From positions 38,557 through 102,556 of the forward strand of contig NMRA01000784.1 of assembly GCA_002633005.1 (NCBI GenBank): a stretch of DNA of 64,000 nucleotides, in the 5' to 3' direction. Shown here piece by piece: positions 21,261 to 33,506 of the stretch. Origin of the DNA: Phoronis australis (taxonomy: Eukaryota; Phoronida; Phoronidae). The first letter of the stretch is position 1; the number at the start of each line of letters is the position of its first letter. The notes below the pieces were generated by a model. That model ran no database searches. It saw only the letters and a program-made list of their open reading frames with translations, and was not told where the DNA came from. The position numbers and the translations under genes are program-made.

Positions 21261-24200
21261 CTACGAGGAAAGGCAAACAGCTACTGGACTTAACTGGACA
21301 GTTGCCTTAAGTTTTCTACATGAATATGTTTTAAGCCTAATCAAAGCAGAGTAGTGTTCCCAACTTTGAGCTCAGAAGCTGAAAAAAGCGGTGATGTCAA
21401 ATCAGTTCAAAAATGGTGGGGCAGTCTCCTATATAGACAGTTATTTACAAATTAAATTTCATGAAAATCCACCAAGGAACTTCGACAACACAGATGCAAA
21501 CGCAAAAATAAAATTGCACCTAGGGATCATAGTGGTTGTCTGAACAGTCCGGAACTCGTCACCATCTGCCGTCAGCTTCATAGGAACACATATGCCAAAT
21601 CTCATTAAGACCGTGCAATTCGTTTAGGAGACACGCCCAGAAAGAGATGACGACAAAAAAGCACACATATTACGTATACATGGGTGCATAAAACACCGTG
21701 AAATCCCTTTGCCTAATGTCTCCATTATGCAGTGGCCACCAAATATACTATCGCTGTCTAGTTATTAAAAGCATTCAACACTGCTGCATAGAAATGGCAA
21801 TTTAGTAAACATTTTAATATCTGTAAACGTCATACTATTACCTGCTAAACAGTGAAAAGTTTGCAAGAATGAAAAAACACCAACTATAACCTTACTTACA
21901 CACTTTAAATAAAGTTTCAAGCGATCGGTTACTCCTTTGTTTCTTACGGATTTCGCAAAATGAAAATCAAGACAATTCAACTGTTACTTGAATTTCGGTA
22001 TCCCAAATTTTAGTAACAGGCCCTAACTCGGGTAGAAACCATGACAATCTTACTTTCTCAGGGCTCTCAATTAACACCCTCAGCTGCCTGTTGACATCAG
22101 CAATTCTAGCTGACACGAAGTTGAGCCTCTCCTGGTATTTCTCCTCAGAAACCGATTCCTGAAGAAAGAGAGATGATATACATATCGAGTAGCAATTGAT
22201 ACATGAACCAGACTATTATCAAGTTTAGACTAGATCACAAAACATTGCGAATGAGAGTAAGATTCCATACAGAACCCTTAACACTTGCAGGGCCCTCCTC
22301 CATCACCTGAGGGAAAGGTGCCTGTGCCTTCTGAGAGGAGAATTTTTTAAGGTGAGGGGAAAATTATACCGACCAATCACCATCAATTGCACCCCCACCC
22401 CTGTTGCAAAAAACCAAAGCTCTTTCAAATTGTCACCTGTGTGAGCTACAGGTGATCAAGCGATTCGAACCTCGAGGGGAATTTGTCAATCACTTGACGG
22501 GAATTTTTGGGTCTCACGAGGGGAATTTTGTGATTTTTCAATATTTTTCAGAGGCAAATAGAGCCGATGTAGAGTACCAGAATCAAGGATTGAGGACCCT
22601 AGACCTACGTGAGCACAAACACAACAATCTATGCTTTATGCATAATTGTTGTATAATTATAATAATTGTTGCATAATAATAATCTATGCTTTGTGTAATG
22701 TTCACCAAAATAATTTTAGGGATCATATTTAATATGTTCCACTTTTGTATTAAGTTATCAGAACTGTACTTCAGTGATTACAAAGAAACAACTCACAAGT
22801 TGTACGCGCAGTTTCAGACCCACTTCCCCCTGCATTATCAGACCCACAAGCCCCGCAGTATCAGACCCACCAGCGCTGCAGTATCAGACCCACTAGCGCT
22901 GCAGTATCAGACTCACTAGCGCTGCAGTATCAGACCCACTAGCGCTGCAGTATCAGACCCACTAGCGCTGCAGTATCAGACCCACNNNNNNNNNNNNNNN
23001 NNNNNNNNNNNNNNNNNNNNNNNNNNNNNNNNNNNNNNNNNNNNNNNNNNNNNNNNNNNNNNNNNNNNNNNNNNNNNNNNNNNNNNNNNNNNNNNNNNNN
23101 NNNNNNNNNNNNNNNNNNNNNNNNNNNNNNNNNNNNNNNNNNNNNNNNNNNNNNNNNNNNNNNNNNNNNNNNNNNNNNNNNNNNNNNNNNNNNNNNNNNN
23201 NNNNNNNNNNNNNNNNNNNNNNNNNNNNNNNNNNNNNNNNNNNNNNNNNNNNNNNNNNNNNNNNNNNNNNNNNNNNNNNNNNNNNNNNNNNNNNNNNNNN
23301 NNNNNNNNNNNNNNNNNNNNNNNNNNNNNNNNNNNNNNNNNNNNNNNNNNNNNNNNNNNNNNNNNNNNNNNNNNNNNNNNNNNNNNNNNNNNNNNNNNNN
23401 NNNNNNNNNNNNNNNNNNNNNNNNNNNNNNNNNNNNNNNNNNNNNNNNNNNNNNNNNNNNNNNNNNNNNNNNNNNNNNNNNNNNNNNNNNNNNNNNNNNN
23501 NNNNNNNNNNNNNNNNNNNNNNNNNNNNNNNNNNNNNNNNNNNNNNNNNNNNNNNNNNNNNNNNNNNNNNNNNNNNNNNNNNNNNNNNNNNNNNNNNNNN
23601 NNNNNNNNNNNNNNNNNNNNNNNNNNNNNNNNNNNNNNNNNNNNNNNNNNNNNNNNNNNNNNNNNNNNNNNNNNNNNNNNNNNNNNNNNNNNNNNNNNNN
23701 NNNNNNNNNNNNNNNNNNNNNNNNNNNNNNNNNNNNNNNNNNNNNNNNNNNNNNNNNNNNNNNNNNNNNNNNNNNNNNNNNNNNNNNNNNNNNNNNNNNN
23801 NNNNNNNNNNNNNNNNNNNNNNNNNNNNNNNNNNNNNNNNNNNNNNNNNNNNNNNNNNNNNNNNNNNNNNNNNNNNNNNNNNNNNNNNNNNNNNNNNNNN
23901 NNNNNNNNNNNNNNNNNNNNNNNNNNNNNNNNNNNNNNNNNNNNNNNNNNNNNNNNNNNNNNNNNNNNNNNNNNNNNNNNNNNTGCAATTCGTTTAGGAG
24001 ACACGCCCAGAAAGAGATGACGACAAAAAAGCACACATATTACGTATACATGGGTGCATGAAACACCGTGAAATCCCTTTGCCTAATGTCTCCATTATGC
24101 AGTGGCCACCAAATATACTATCGCTGTCTAGTTATTAAAAGCATTCAACACTGCTGCATAGAAATGGCAATTTAGTAAACACTCTAATATCTGTAAACTT

Positions 24201-27200
24201 TATACTATTACCTGCTAAACAGTGAAAAGTTTGCAAGAATGAAAAAACACCAACTATAACCTTACTTACACGCTTTAAATAAAGTTTCAAGCGATCGGTT
24301 ACTCCTTTGTTTCTTAGGGATTTCGCAAAATGAAAATCAAGACAATTCAACTTTTACTTGAATTTCGGTATCCCAAATTTTAGTAACAGGCCCTAACTCG
24401 GGTAGAAACCATGACAATCTTACTTTCTCAGGGCTCTCAATTAACACCCTCAGCTGCCTGTTGACATCAGCAATTCTAGCCGACACGAAGTTGAGCCTCT
24501 CCTGGTATTTCTCCTCAGAAACCGATTCCTGAAGAAAGAGGGATGATATACATGTCGACTAGCAATTGATACATGAACCAGTGAGACTATTATCAAGTTT
24601 AGACTAGATCACAAAACATTGCGAATGAGAGAAAAATTCCATACAGAACCCTTAAAACTTGCAGGGCCTTCCTCAATCACCTGAGGGAAAGGTGCCTGTG
24701 CCTTCTGAGAGGAGAATTTTTTGGGGTGAGGGGAAAATTATACCGACCAATCACCATCAATTGCACCCCCACCCCTGTTGCAAAAAACCAAAGCTAACTT
24801 TTTGAGCTCTGTCAAATTGTCACCTGTGTGAGCTACAGGTGATCAAGCGATTCGAACCTCGAGGGGAATTTGTCAATCACTTGATGGGAATTTTTGGGTC
24901 TCACGAGGGGAATTTTGTGTGATTTTTCAATATTTTTCAGAGGCAAATAGAGCCGACATGGAGTACCACAAACAAGGATTGAGGACCCTAGACCTACGTG
25001 AGCACAAAGACAACAATCTATGATTTATGCATAATTGTTGCAAAATTATAATAATTGTTGCATAATAATAATCTATGCTTTATGTAATGTTCACCAAAAT
25101 AATTTTAGGGATCATACTTAAAATGTCCCACTTTTGTATTAAGTTATCAAAACTGTACTTCAGTGTATCAAAGAAACAACTCACAAGTTGTACGAAACAA
25201 ACTGTAACAGCAATTTTGACATTCCATCTTGAACATATCAAACAAAATTTGGAGCATGTTACTGGTGCACCTTCCGCCTTTGCTTAAGACAACGTCACGT
25301 GACCCAATTAATGGCAAATTTATAAAGGCAAAAACCAAATTCCACAACCTTTCTACTTTCTGAAAACGTAATTCTGTAATAGTTTGTAGATATTTGACTA
25401 AATAAACGGACTTGCTGAGATCCTACATAACTTCTACACCAGGATCCATTCTTATGAAAATATCGTAACTTGACAAAGTTTTCACACAGTGATTCTAAAT
25501 GGAGATGTAAGCTGAAATTCACACCTGGTTCTAGATTTCAGTTAAAATGGACGATTCCAGCGTGAAAAGTAATTTTACAGAAATATTAGCAGACACGCAG
25601 TATCAGACCCACTTCCCCGCTGTATCAGACCCACCAGACCCGCAGTACCAGACCCACTGGTGCTGCAGTATCAGACTCACTAGCCCTGCAATAGCAGCAG
25701 AACGCTCTACCGCTGAGCCAATCACAGGCCGTAAATACCAAGGCATTTTAAGTGTACTTAATTGCTAAAGACATTGGTTTTGATTTCATCAAATTTAAGC
25801 TAAACAATGGCAAAATTGGTTATTTGTAATAAAAATCACACAAAAGAGCTTGATTTCATTGGTTTATAGTAAGTTTCACTCAGCAACAATCCCAAAAACA
25901 TGCTTTTGGTCAAAAAACCTGTATTGGTCCCTTTGTGCCCCAGTCGACTCACCGCTGGCCCAGTTTTACTCAGATACTGTTGCTTCTCCTGTACATTAGC
26001 TATCTGCCTGTGGTACCACTCCCTTGCCTTGTCAATATGCTCTAAGCCCTGTAGTAGCACGTCCTTCTCTTGCTCCAACTGTTTCATTCTCTGGATCTGT
26101 AAGAAAGAAATTGTGTTTATTGATTACAGAAATATGATTTTCAATGGTTAATCTATTCAGAGACATTTGGGTTCACAGCAGTGTTCTCTACAATTAAAAA
26201 TCCAAACAGGTCACAAGAGCACGAATGCCAAAAATGAGTCTTAAGTGAGTGAACCCTTATTTGACAAATTTCAATTAAGAGCTCACTGCTGGATTAGAAT
26301 ACACCCGTAATTTGCGTTATTGGGATTGTGGAAATGCTTTTTAAAAATGAAAACATTATTTATTTGTTTTAGTGCTAACAAACACAATAGGTAATGTGTT
26401 ATCCTTCAAATATCAAAGACAAATTTTTCAAACCTGCATGAAACACAGGTCACTGCATCGTAACAAAATAAATTTCATTCATTCAATCAAAAACGTGTTT
26501 TTAAGCACGAGTCTCAACTCGACCAGTTCCCTACCATATTGTAGTCTATGCCGCTGCCCAAAGTGTGTCGCCGGGGTTCTCGTCTCTTTGGCTCAGTCTT
26601 ACGATACATGGCCGCCTCTGACTTCTGGGTCACCAGACTGGGACCCCCAGAAGGGACTGTAGACGTTCCGGGCACATCTGAATAACAACGCAGAATTACT
26701 TGAAGATTCATTGGAAGGTTTTAATAACATTGTAGACTGAATGGATATTAGAACTCATTTTTGAAGCTGTCAAACAAGAGGAATCCCACACCTGCATCAT
26801 TTTTTGCTAAAAACTTTTTCAAAAGTCTCACAAATACCTTCAACACAATTAAACATAGTCAATCTGCCTAATATGACTATGAACCAGTGGCATAGGAAAT
26901 TATCTTTGGTGTTTCTATATCCTGTTCTTGTGTAAACTAAAGATAAGTGTCTAGTATTGTATACCCGGGTGTACAAGGATGGCCGACAAATCTTAGTATG
27001 CACTTGGTGAACCCAGCATTAGGCTAAAATTTCAATTCTGGAGTCGAAATTTCAAGTTTCTACTCGGAATCTCAAATTTTAACTACTTTTGATGTATGAA
27101 TCTAGGGGTCAGCAAGTGCATAAATGGACTAGAAATTCAATTGCGTAAACGTTCAAGTACCAGGGAGAATAGAATGGACAATTGTCTTGACCTTGCAAAA

Positions 27201-29062
27201 AAGTAAAACAAGAAATGGCAAAAATAAACTTCCGTTACATTTAGTGATTAAACCTCGGCATCTGGTGACTTGATGTCAGAGATGGACTCTATCTAAAAAA
27301 AATACTTCTAAAGTTCTGAAGTTCTAATCACTTATAAGGAACATGTAGAGACCAGCTATCGACCAAAAAAATTACTTTTTACGGTAAACCAGTTTATGGT
27401 AACTCTCCACAAGGAGACCAGAAGATCAGACAGTGTGGGAGCGACATTTAAAATGGCACTCAGAGTTTCACACAAGTAAGCAGCTATAAGTAGCGAACAG
27501 TAAATTTGCAAAAGTTTGTTATCAGTTGTTAGTCACTTAGAGCGACATTCCATCCAAGAAGCAGTTTTGATTTAGCCATTTACGTTTGCTATTAGATGAA
27601 AGTGATCTTTGGGTTTCCAAAGAATAACAACAAGTTGTTATGAACCCTTGAAATCACTTTAATGAGAGACCAAATTTTAGCGGCTAAATCAAAAGGCAAT
27701 TATTGCGGCCGAAAGCAGCAGCCAAGCCTTAAGTTCAAGGATACTCCTGACCAGGTTTGAACCCGTGCCCTTTGGGTGCACCTGATGGTAAAAATTGTGC
27801 CCGTTTTCAAAAAGTTGCGGCCGGCAGACTTAGTGTAATTAAAGTGGTAACGTATGAAACAGAAATCTCAAGGGCAACCGAAATAAGAACAGTCATGTTT
27901 TACTAGACTGGCTATAAGTTGACTAGAATGTTGCATTTTTGGAAGAGTGTTGCGTTTTAGAAGACGTGTCCGGGATGCGCACTGCTGCATTACTATACTT
28001 GCGCCTTTCTATCTTTTGATGCGCTAATGGAGCAGTCCAGGAATATCCACGAAGTTACATCAAAGGCATTCCAGTAATAAAGTTCAAAAGCGTTTAGACA
28101 GAGTTATGTAAAACCCAACACTTCACAGTATGGCAAAGTTTCCTACAAATTAGAACACAATATGGCAAAATCTTATTTTATCAAACATTTCAAAGAGTAC
28201 TAATAAGCAAAACGGTTTTAATTATTTGAAAACTTCATACAACGCGGCTCTCATTAACAAATTTTGAACGTTTTCGAAAAAACAAAGAGCATTTGAAAAA
28301 TGAAAAAGGCAACTTTGGTAATTTATAATTTTGTTCCAATTTGTGGAAACCTTACCAAATTCTAAAATTAGTAATAAATGTACCATGCTTTTGAGAAACT
28401 TTTTCTTGAGCATTATTTATCATTCGATCTCTTTGCCAGGATCTCAGGGCATTTGAAATTTCACTTTTAATTGGCAGATTACCACCGTCCGAAACCATCC
28501 GTTGTCGAGGGTCCCGAACTGTCTCTGGTGCCACCTGGTGGTCATTTTCAACATCACCAGGCAAGTGAGGCACACTGTTGGATCGTTGAGCTGCCGTAAA
28601 GTTACTGGGACGCACAGTCGCTGTGGTAGCTGTCCTCGGTAAGTGGTTTGGCTTATTGGTACCCAGCACAGGCCTGTCGTTTACATTTCCTCCACCAGGC
28701 TGCGTGTGTGAATCGAGTTTGACTTTTGAAAAGTTTGGTTTCCTGAACGGAACTTCATTCTCTTTTTCCTTCGTCGGTCTTTCTGATTTGTTTCTCAAGA
28801 GTGTTATTTTCAGTCCCGCAACAAACCTTTCAAAGCTCAGCAAACCGTTAGCAGGAGTGACTTTCTGTAGAGCAGTTACAACACCGGGAGGCAGGCCTTT
28901 CACGCCATCGCCTTGCCAGCGACTCTCAATATCCGAAAACTTGACGAACCCCGTCTTTTCATCGTCCAAAATGTCAAACAGAACCCTCAACGACGATACG
29001 AACTGCTTTGGCAAGCCGTCAAGAGACGATCTTGGTTTTACCGTTGGCATTTCCTTCGACAT
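20562..29062 (-). CDS. SAPCD2: SAPCD2-like protein (suppressor APC domain), six coding exons
   Basis: Exons: 29062-28384, 26677-26535, 26096-25953, 24528-24424, 21260-21123 and 20693-20562; all junctions are GT-AG and in phase, giving 446 residues. Residues 17-90 form the suppressor APC domain, with LPKQFVSSLRVLFDILDD, the ESRWQG motif and GLLSFERFVAGL. A basic linker leads to HTLGSGIDYNM, then a coiled coil (MKQLEQEKDVLLQGLEHIDK, about 278-320) and a final coiled coil (SQRISQLEKEKVTLVRQL). This order and these blocks match the SAPCD1/2 family; vertebrate SAPCD2 is about 390 residues. Family members bind APC and the LGN spindle-orientation machinery and act at the cell cortex and spindle. The start is the ATG at 29062; the frame is open upstream but lacks another ATG. 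Exon 4 also occurs at 22158-22054 (see separate entry). The assignment is strong; choice between SAPCD1 and SAPCD2 is inference from length and C-terminal coiled coils. Confidence 0.9.
21615..22805. repeat. Duplicated segment, copy 1 (pairs with 23984-25190)
   Basis: Nearly identical to 23984-25190, with scattered substitutions and small indels such as a deletion of about 14 bases after aaaccaaagct. It contains SAPCD2 exon 4 and flanking introns. After 22805 this copy jumps directly into the 23-bp minisatellite, whereas copy 2 has about 400 more bases before its own minisatellite tract. Confidence 0.85.
22054..22158 (-). CDS. SAPCD2: SAPCD2-like exon 4, second copy (probable other haplotype)
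   Basis: The same 105-bp exon with intact splice sites. Flanking introns match copy one from about 21615-22805 against 23984-25190, at a few percent divergence. Because the exon is phase 0 on both sides, including both would only add 35 residues. The adjacent long gap makes an assembly duplication more likely than a real exon repeat. Confidence 0.75.
22806..22985. repeat. 23-bp minisatellite running into the gap
   Basis: The unit gcagtatcagacccactagc plus gct repeats, degenerate at the left and perfect near the gap. A related short tract lies at 25597-25690. The array probably caused the assembly break. Confidence 0.85.
22986..23983. other. Assembly gap, 998 N
   Basis: A run of unknown bases. 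Any frame reported across it has no meaning. Its left edge is minisatellite; its right edge restarts inside the sequence seen at about 21615. Confidence 1.
23984..25190. repeat. Duplicated segment, copy 2
   Basis: Second copy of 21615-22805, containing the exon 4 copy that is contiguous with exon 3. Probably the alternative haplotype. Confidence 0.85.
24424..24528 (-). CDS. SAPCD2: SAPCD2-like exon 4, copy next to exon 3
   Basis: 105 bp, phase 0 at both ends, encoding ESVSEEKYQERLNFVSARIA and onward to LIESPEK, with donor GTAAGA. It lies to the right of the sequence gap. The second copy at 22158-22054 encodes the same peptide apart from possible silent changes. Confidence 0.85.
25597..25690. 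repeat. Degenerate 23-bp minisatellite, second tract
   Basis: Four imperfect units of gcagtatcagacccact, with variable last bases. Same family as 22806-22985. Confidence 0.8.
25698..25720 (-). repeat. tRNA A-box-like fragment
   Basis: On the minus strand, tggctcagcggtagagcgtt matches the D-arm/A-box consensus of tRNAs. It abuts the minisatellite and no T arm follows, so it is a tRNA-derived fragment and not a gene. Confidence 0.35.
25953..26677 (-). CDS. SAPCD2: SAPCD2-like exons 2 and 3
   Basis: Exon 2 (26677-26535) carries the arginine-rich KRREPRRHTLGSGIDYNM block. Exon 3 (26096-25953) carries the first coiled coil, starting IQRMKQLEQEKD, and ends at GCG|GTGAGT. Both junctions keep frame. 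Confidence 0.9.
27741..27835 (-). repeat. tRNA-derived fragment
   Basis: On the minus strand, cacgggttcaaacctggtca resembles a T arm with B box. The rest of a tRNA fold is not convincing. Likely a SINE or pseudo-tRNA remnant in the first SAPCD2 intron. Confidence 0.3.
28384..29062 (-). CDS. SAPCD2: SAPCD2-like exon 1: suppressor APC domain
   Basis: This exon encodes residues 1-226 plus one base. It contains the whole suppressor APC domain and a proline/asparagine-rich linker with SNSVPHLPGDVEN. The donor is CATG|GTACAT, phase 1. The plus-strand 155-codon frame over it (28623-29090) is an antisense shadow. Confidence 0.9.
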
Positions 29063-31212
29063 TTTGTCATCCGACCGAAGGAAGTCGTAAACCCATATCA
29101 AATGTCAACTAAAACCTTTTGAAATTTGTGACAGGTGCCCTATTTATTTAAACTCTGATTGGACGCTTCAGGCACACTACCTGTTGATGGCCACCAAGTG
29201 GTGGGACGGATAACTAAATACTTGACTAACTTCGTTGAGGTGTCAGATAGAATCATGGGGTCAGCCGAGGCTCAGGTGACTTGGGGGCGGCTAGGGTAAG
29301 GAGAGACGGGGATCACGACGTCGAGACGGCGAAGATGAAATGAACATCCCGATGTTTCTTTTTTTTCCATTTTATTCGGACAGAAACATACAGCTATGTC
29401 TACTAAATGGTATACGACAAAATGGTCCGCCTAAGCATAAAACCGGCTTGTTGTCGGCGTACTCATCCAATTATTCCACTTCAAAGTTATGCTCTGAATA
29501 GGATTTGATTTAAATCTCACAAATATATATTATTCGTTGATCCAAAAATTTTTTTTTATTTATACCGAGTTGTTTCAACTGTGCATTGCTTTTCGGCAGC
29601 CATTTTATAATGACCCTATGGGCGTCATGCTGCCGCTTTTTGAAAGAACAGCAAACCACACAGAAAAAGGCAAAGGAAATATTGGAAAGTGGTTTTCAAC
29701 AATTCTAGTTCAACCACAAATTATTTTAGTGGTATGATATGGATTTTGAATCGATTGAAATTGATTTAGAATGTCTGTTCTGGAAAATAAATCGTGATTG
29801 TTTTATATATTCCAGATAGTGAGGCCTTACTTATTTCCGAGTCAGTGTATTTGTGTCCTCTTTATTTGACTTTTTGCTCTTGTTGTTCTTAACATCACTT
29901 ATCTCTGCTGTCTTTCTTTTTCTTTTCAGTTTCTCTTCATTCTCTGTTGAACTTCTTGTCAGCCAAAACAGAACTGTATCCCTTTGAAACTTGATCGGCA
30001 GAAGTTGATTAGTTGACTGGCAAAAGGTGTTTCAAATAAAATTGTCTTTTTGTCATAAAAATTGTTATTTTCCAGCGTCCAATTTTTTAATAACCGTTGA
30101 CAAAACGGCTTAAATGTTCCAAAACAATGTCGCGTGACTTCAAGTTGAACACGCCGGAGCCAGGCGGGCGGCAAGCATCAGAACTTGACGAGAAGTTTGC
30201 CCATTTTTAATTATTAGAAAGCCACGCTTGAAGGTCTAGATCTGAGCTAAAAACTCGAGTAAAAACTCAAAACTTCCAGTGAGAACTGAAAAATTCGTGT
30301 GCAGGCCAGAACTATCGATCAGCCTGAGCAAGCGAGTTAATCGACTGACCAGCGCCGCGTACACCTCAGTCCGAGGTAAGATATTTCACAAGGCCAGTGG
30401 CGTATATTACACCTTACACATGAAATAAGTGACCCTCAAAACAGCGCACGCGAAACAGGGTAGCCTACTCATGGCAAGAAATGAATCCAACGGGTAAGAA
30501 ATTTACGCGACACTGGACTGGCTTTGAATGAGACCAACTTGCCCATGCGCATTACTCCCTGGACTGTAACAAAACCAACTTACAAAACGATCTAGAATCA
30601 CGCTAGGTACCCCGTAGTAACTTGCTCGTTTTTAAAGTTCAGTATTGCCAACTAGTAACATTGAGTCCGTTGTACGGTAATGACACTGAGTACCACTGAC
30701 ACTAGGCTTTCGAGAGAAAAAATGCCAGTGGCGTTTTTTATAAGAAAACCAATGAAGAAAACACGTAACTCAGAACTCAGTATTAGAGGATTAAATACAG
30801 GCAAACTGAGCAACGGAGAAAACGCAGCAAACAATGCAAGATTGAAAAGCGCGCGTGGTGATGCCACGTACCCATCCGTACTAGACCCACTAATTAATTG
30901 ACGACGTTCTGGTGTATCATGTAGGCTATCATATGCGCATTACAACTGTATGTCTAGGGCAATCGCGCAAACTCACAATTGCATGCGCGCACCCAGCCTC
31001 GGCAATAGGCCCGGGGCTCTAATTTCTGAGGACGTGGATCTTCTGCTAAAAGACAAGCCGACGGTGGACTATAAAAAACGGGGTGCGTCGGTGCTCTCAA
31101 GCTGAAAAGGCCGGACACTTGCAATCAAGTCTCGTCTGAGCCCTCAGTACTATTAGGCCAAACTCAATATTTCCGCTCACACTGACTCTTGCTGTTTTAT
31201 TCTTTTTGCGGC

Positions 31213-31255
31213 ACCCAAGAGGGGGGGGGGGGGNCCCCCTAAATCCGCCTAAGAA
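31213..31255. mobile_element. hAT-like MITE fragment at a single-N join
   Basis: A poly-G run meets an N at 31234, followed by CCCCCTAAATCCGCC, the usual right end of the hAT-like MITE seen elsewhere. The G-to-C foldback probably stopped sequencing or assembly here. Confidence 0.5.
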
Positions 31256-31348
31256 CAATTAGGCCAATGTTTAGGCTCATTACAAAACAATGAAACAATG
31301 ACATCAATTAATTACCAATGTCACGGCCAACCCGGTCCACTAGAGCGA

Positions 31349-32156
31349 ATACAAGTTTGAATAGTTTAATGTCGTAACCGGCAGTTGGTTGTAGTTGGGC
31401 ACTTTTGGTGATTCAAAAACTAAACATGATCGCCATTTGACGAGGATATCAGAAATGTTATTGGTTTAAACTTAGGCCTATATTTTTCCCAGTCCAGCCC
31501 GGCAGGCCCGGGGCTAAATATAATTATTGGAGATTAGAGCAATTATCGAACACTAAGAGCTGGCCCTCCAACCCTAAATCGAATGTTAGAATAGAGTTAA
31601 TCAGTCGTGTAAGTATATTGGCTACTGGGGTGTTCTTCCCAACTTGTTGAGTTATAGAATCGAACAAGTTTGGGATCCGTCAACAGGAGAGTACTAAGCG
31701 CCGCGCGGTGAGCCCCTGCTCAGTCACGGCGCGGCGGTTCGGTGGACCCAGCACGTGAAGCAACCATAGACCTACACTCATAAATATATGCTCCTGGCGT
31801 ACGCCCATGAAACACTTGCGTGAAAAGTGCCTTTACGCCAGTAATTTACGCCCGGCGCCTTTTCCAAAGCGCGGAGAGCGGCCCTCCCCGCCGGCGGCAA
31901 CTTCTCGCCAAGATCTACATGTAGGCCTGTTTCACTGTTTACAAAGAGTATTACCGCGGGTACCAGATGATGTCTATGATGTCGATGTAGCAATTTATCG
32001 TTCACAAACAAGAAGATTTAAATGACCTAACTAATCCATGTTAAAATGAGCAATTTAAATAGATTAATGGAAATGTTGACTCAAATCTGCACAATCGCTA
32101 CACAAAAAACAAAGCTAAATGAAATGTTTTAGTAAACGTCTGACAGTTGTATTTTA
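31349..32156. repeat. Duplicated segment, copy 1 (pairs with 32158-32966)
   Basis: About 0.8 kb, nearly identical to the next 0.8 kb, with small indels. It ends at the N at 32157 with gtctgacagttgtatttta, the same string that continues into unique sequence at 32966. The frames of 72-79 codons on both strands in each copy are not supported as genes. Confidence 0.9.
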
Positions 32157-32157
32157 N

Positions 32158-32966
32158 GAATACAAGCCGGTTTGAATAGTCGTAACCGGCAGTTGGTTGT
32201 AGTTGGGCACTTTTGGTGATTCAAAAACTAAACATGATCGCCATTTGACGAGGATATCAGAAATGTTATTGGTTTAAACTTAGGCCTATATTTTTCCCAG
32301 CCCAGCCCGGCAGGCCCGGGGCTAAATATAATTATTGGAGATTAGAGCAATTATCGAACAAATTAGAGCTGGCCCTCCAACCCTAAATCGAATGTTAGAA
32401 TAGAGTTAATCAGTCGTGTAAGTATATTGGCTACTGGGGTGTTCTTCCCCACTTGTTGAGTTACAGAATCGAACAAGTTTGGGATCAACAGGAGAGTACT
32501 AAGCGCCGCGCGGTGAGCCCCTGCTCAGTCACGGCGCGGCGGTTGAGTGGACCCAGCACGTGAAGCAACCATAGACCTACACTCATAAATATATGCTCCT
32601 GGCGTACGCCCATGAAACACTTGCGTGAAAAGTGCCTTTACGCCAGTAATTTACGCCCGGCGCCTTTTCCAAAGCGCGGAGAGCGGCCCTCCCCGCCGCC
32701 GGCGGCAACTTCTCGCCAAAATGATCTACATGTAGGCCTGTTTCGCTGTTTACAAAGAGTATTACCGCGGGTACCAGATGATGTCTATGATGTCGATGTA
32801 GCAATTTATCGTTCACAAACAAGAAGATTTAAATGACCTAACTAATCCATGTTAAAATGAGCAATTTAAATAGATTAATGGAACTGTTGACTCAAATCTG
32901 CACAATCGCTACACAAAAAACAAAGCTAAATGAAATGTTTTAGTAAACGTCTGACAGTTGTATTTT
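32158..32966. repeat. Duplicated segment, copy 2
   Basis: The second copy starts at gaatacaagccggtttgaat, corresponding to 31349 onward. Probable alternative haplotype joined by a single N. Confidence 0.9.
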
Positions 32967-33409
32967 AGAGAAACCCAGCTTCCTGGAGATTTGTAAGCAA
33001 TGCCAAAGCAATCAAGTTGAAGGGGCAGACATGGAGTGGTAGAAAATTGTTTCGAATTGGTAAGTTTTATACAGTGTTATATGCGTTAAAGACGTCGATA
33101 AACGCACAGTGAAAATTTGTGATTGGTCAAGAAGACATTTATGTCGTTATGAGAGAGATTAGTGGTGATCGAGTCTAGATTTTGCCAAATCATCGGAACC
33201 TCATCTATGTCGTGGTTGCAACGCCAGTCCCAAGTCGATCGAATAATGTTACGCAATGCAAGAATTTCATGATAGGGGGAATCACTTTTCATAAACAACA
33301 GACACTCCAAAAACCCCTGGTTGGATTGTTGCAACTTGATTCATAATAAATCACAGATTATGGTTGTTAATTTTCTGTGCTATAACTGTACCAACTCATT
33401 GACTAGCAG

Positions 33410-33506
33410 CACAGGCGTCCTCAGCTTCTGATCGTCCCCAATACACTACATATAATACTATTGTATGTAGTGTATTGGGGACGATCAGAAGCTGAGGACG
33501 CCTGTG
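33410..33506. mobile_element. Perfect palindromic MITE, 97 bp, 8-bp target-site duplication
   Basis: The left arm 33410-33452 and right arm 33464-33506 are exact reverse complements over 43 bases, around an 11-base centre. The arm begins CACAGGCGTCCTCAGC. The element is flanked by identical actagcag at 33402-33409 and 33507-33514. An 8-bp duplication suggests mobilisation by a hAT-type transposase (other 8-bp-duplicating superfamilies are possible). The perfect arms imply a recent insertion. Confidence 0.85.

Noticed and set aside
22939-24036. Two minus-strand frames of more than 350 codons
   Set aside because: They consist almost entirely of Ns across the assembly gap.
28623-29090. 155-codon plus-strand ORF
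   Set aside because: Antisense shadow of SAPCD2 exon 1.
29537-29737. 66-codon plus-strand ORF
   Set aside because: No partner exons or convincing splice signals, and no recognisable domain.
31778-32836. Paired 72-79 codon ORFs on both strands
   Set aside because: They only appear twice because the segment is duplicated; frame is not conserved (indels between copies) and no domain is present.
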